Source of the DNA: OFTM34 sp047639415
Lineage (GTDB): Bacteria; Planctomycetota; UBA1135; GCA-002686595
Direction: 5' to 3'
Assembly: GCA_047639415.1 (NCBI GenBank)
Contig: JBLINP010000293.1
Location: forward strand, 1 to 5,825
DNA length: 5,825 nt
Within the stretch, counting starts at the first letter, position 1, and every line of letters starts with the position of its first letter. Of the stretch, positions 4,975 to 5,825 are shown one piece after another. The notes under the pieces were generated by a model that saw nothing but the letters and a program-made list of their open reading frames with translations, was not told where the DNA came from and did not search any database. The position numbers and the translations under genes are program-made.

Positions 4975-5547
4975 CTACTCGTCGATTCTCGAAACGATGG
5001 AGTTCTCATCGAAGTGCACAGAGATGAGGGTCCACTTGTTTTTCGAATAAACCCATCGCCCAGCATCGAGCGTCGAATTCATGTGCTCTGGTGGATAACC
5101 AACCGCGAGCAGTACGCCAGCTTTGGTCATGCCAATCATGATTTCTCCACTCGCGATACCCTTTTGATCGACTGCACTCAGAGCGTCAATGCTTGTACGA
5201 TCACATTGCTCGCCGAAGTAACGATCGAGGTGCTCGCCAAACGGTTCGAGCAGTTCCTCGTCGCGCATAAATTTCAGGAGTTGACCGGAGGCGATCACGA
5301 TGAAGTTCAGACTGTCCGCATCGACACTCTGAACCCGCACCTCACTGCACATCGGTAGGAGCCGTCCCCATACGAAGTTCTGTGATCGAATCCGATTGTG
5401 TAGCGGATCTACGTGCAGGTTGGTCGTGAGGAAAAACCTCGACCCCTCTTCGAACTGCTCGATCAGATTCTCACTTGGATTCGATTGACATGAAGCCAGT
5501 CCCATGAATAGCGCGACGACTAAGGGGGTGATGGAGAGGCGAAGCAT
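4975..5547 (-). CDS. BamE/SmpA-like lipoprotein
   Basis: 190-residue predicted lipoprotein. The start at 5547 (MLRLSITPLVVALFMGLASC) gives a clean signal with lipobox Leu-Ala-Ser-Cys20 and Gln at +2, which fits outer-membrane sorting. The frame stays open to 5613, but the extra 22 residues are hydrophilic and would bury the signal. The C-terminal part (about 130-190) resembles the BamE/SmpA/OmlA fold: IGMTKAGVLLAVGYPPEH, then a loop, RWVYSKNKWTLISVHFDENSIVSRID. BamE itself is a small outer-membrane lipoprotein of the beta-barrel assembly machine; many unrelated envelope proteins share the fold. The region before it (about 40-125) is not one I can name. It has Cys67 and Cys115 that could form a disulfide, and the segment EPFGEHLDRYFGEQC. 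At 190 residues it is longer than typical BamE (about 110), so it is a family relative rather than the core subunit. No bam gene is nearby. Confidence 0.72.
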   Translation of the reverse strand: MLRLSITPLVVALFMGLASCQSNPSENLIEQFEEGSRFFLTTNLHVDPLHNRIRSQNFVWGRLLPMCSEVRVQSVDADSLNFIVIASGQLLKFMRDEELLEPFGEHLDRYFGEQCDRTSIDALSAVDQKGIASGEIMIGMTKAGVLLAVGYPPEHMNSTLDAGRWVYSKNKWTLISVHFDENSIVSRIDE

Positions 5548-5756
5548 GTGGGGCTCGTGTTGAGAGAGTTGACTCGACGCAGTCGTGATGAAGCCGCGAT
5601 TGCGGGGTTTCACTAACAGAGTACTCGGGTTCGATGTCCATTCCGAGCATGGCTCGACTGCCCGTCCCGCACAGCCTCTAAACGCCGCGCGAATTTTAAG
5701 AATCCCGCAACGGAAGGGCGGCCTTAGGGAGCAATTCGGTCTATCCTGCTCGCCTC
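5548..5756. other. Divergent intergenic region, 209 bases
   Basis: This must hold the promoters of the BamE-like gene (- strand) and the oxidoreductase gene (+ strand), but no clear -35/-10 pair was found for either. Visible symmetry elements are the 8-bp palindrome GAGTACTC (5619-5626) and the inverted repeat CGAGC-ATG-GCTCG (5644-5656), both near the middle of the gap. Arms this short can occur by chance. Confidence 0.35.
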
Positions 5757-5825
5757 ATGAAGAATTACGATGTTGTTGTATTGGGCGGCGGATCAGCGGG
5801 CACGGCAGCGGCGCGAACCGCTATG
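5757..5825 (+). CDS. FAD/NAD(P)-binding oxidoreductase, N-terminal fragment
   Basis: Only the first 23 codons lie inside the window. They read MKNYDVVVLGGGSAGTAAAR plus three further residues, a classic first beta strand and glycine-rich turn (GGGSAG, 10-15) of a Rossmann-type FAD-binding fold, as in pyridine nucleotide-disulphide oxidoreductases and related flavoenzymes. The substrate cannot be inferred. The ATG at 5757 fits the expected N-terminus of such proteins (strand beginning about four residues in), although no Shine-Dalgarno is visible. It is divergent from the BamE-like gene and truncated by the window edge, not by mutation. Confidence 0.75.
   Translation, partial: MKNYDVVVLGGGSAGTAAARTAM

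Noticed and set aside
4942..5358. 138-codon + strand reading frame opposite the BamE-like gene
   Set aside because: It starts inside a hairpin arm with TTG, and the opposite strand has a clear lipoprotein signal and a domain match.
5548..5613. Longer N-terminus of the BamE-like lipoprotein
   Set aside because: It adds 22 hydrophilic residues ahead of a complete lipoprotein signal, which would not be typical of a secreted precursor.

Overview
The window carries seven genes, six complete and one cut off at the right edge. It comes from a Gram-negative (diderm) bacterium of moderate to fairly high GC. Evidence for an outer membrane is two lipoprotein precursors, a periplasmic adaptor (membrane fusion protein) and a BamE/SmpA-like lipoprotein domain. 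The phylum cannot be fixed from sequence alone. Cys-containing leucine-rich-repeat lipoproteins, weak Shine-Dalgarno sites and a VTC/DUF4956 pair would fit Planctomycetota or a deep proteobacterial or myxobacterial lineage, but this is inference.

Left block (1-1600, + strand): a small LRR lipoprotein (139-759) is followed 91 bases later by an unrecognised secreted protein with four cysteines (851-1600). Both are exported, and a 17-bp near-palindrome lies in the gap between them. The block ends at a perfect GC-rich hairpin with a TTCG loop (1601-1618), which sits between two convergent genes.

Middle block (1622-4013, - strand, read right to left): this is the most interesting unit. It encodes a DUF4956 integral membrane protein, then a VTC-domain (polyphosphate polymerase-like) protein after 14 bases, then a periplasmic adaptor after 107 bases. 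DUF4956 and VTC-domain genes are a recognised bacterial pair. Here a HlyD/RND-type adaptor is added with no pump gene in view. A working model (inference) is a cytosolic polymerase fold docked on a membrane protein, with a periplasmic adaptor handling or sensing the product at the envelope. The adaptor gene has a run of eight C just after its signal peptide.

Right block (4014-5825): a divergent intergenic region with a perfect 12-bp palindrome and a hairpin leads into a stand-alone glutamine amidotransferase of the TrpG/PabA type (4211-4798, + strand), which has an intact catalytic triad and the only clear Shine-Dalgarno sequence in the window. It converges on a BamE/SmpA-like lipoprotein gene (4975-5547, - strand) across a gap holding a strong bulged hairpin. 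After another divergent gap, the first 23 codons of an FAD/NAD-binding oxidoreductase run off the right edge (5757-5825).

No rRNA, tRNA, CRISPR array, insertion sequence or phage gene was seen. No gene-free stretch exceeds 300 bases. Most intergenic gaps contain an exact or near-exact palindrome, all different from each other.
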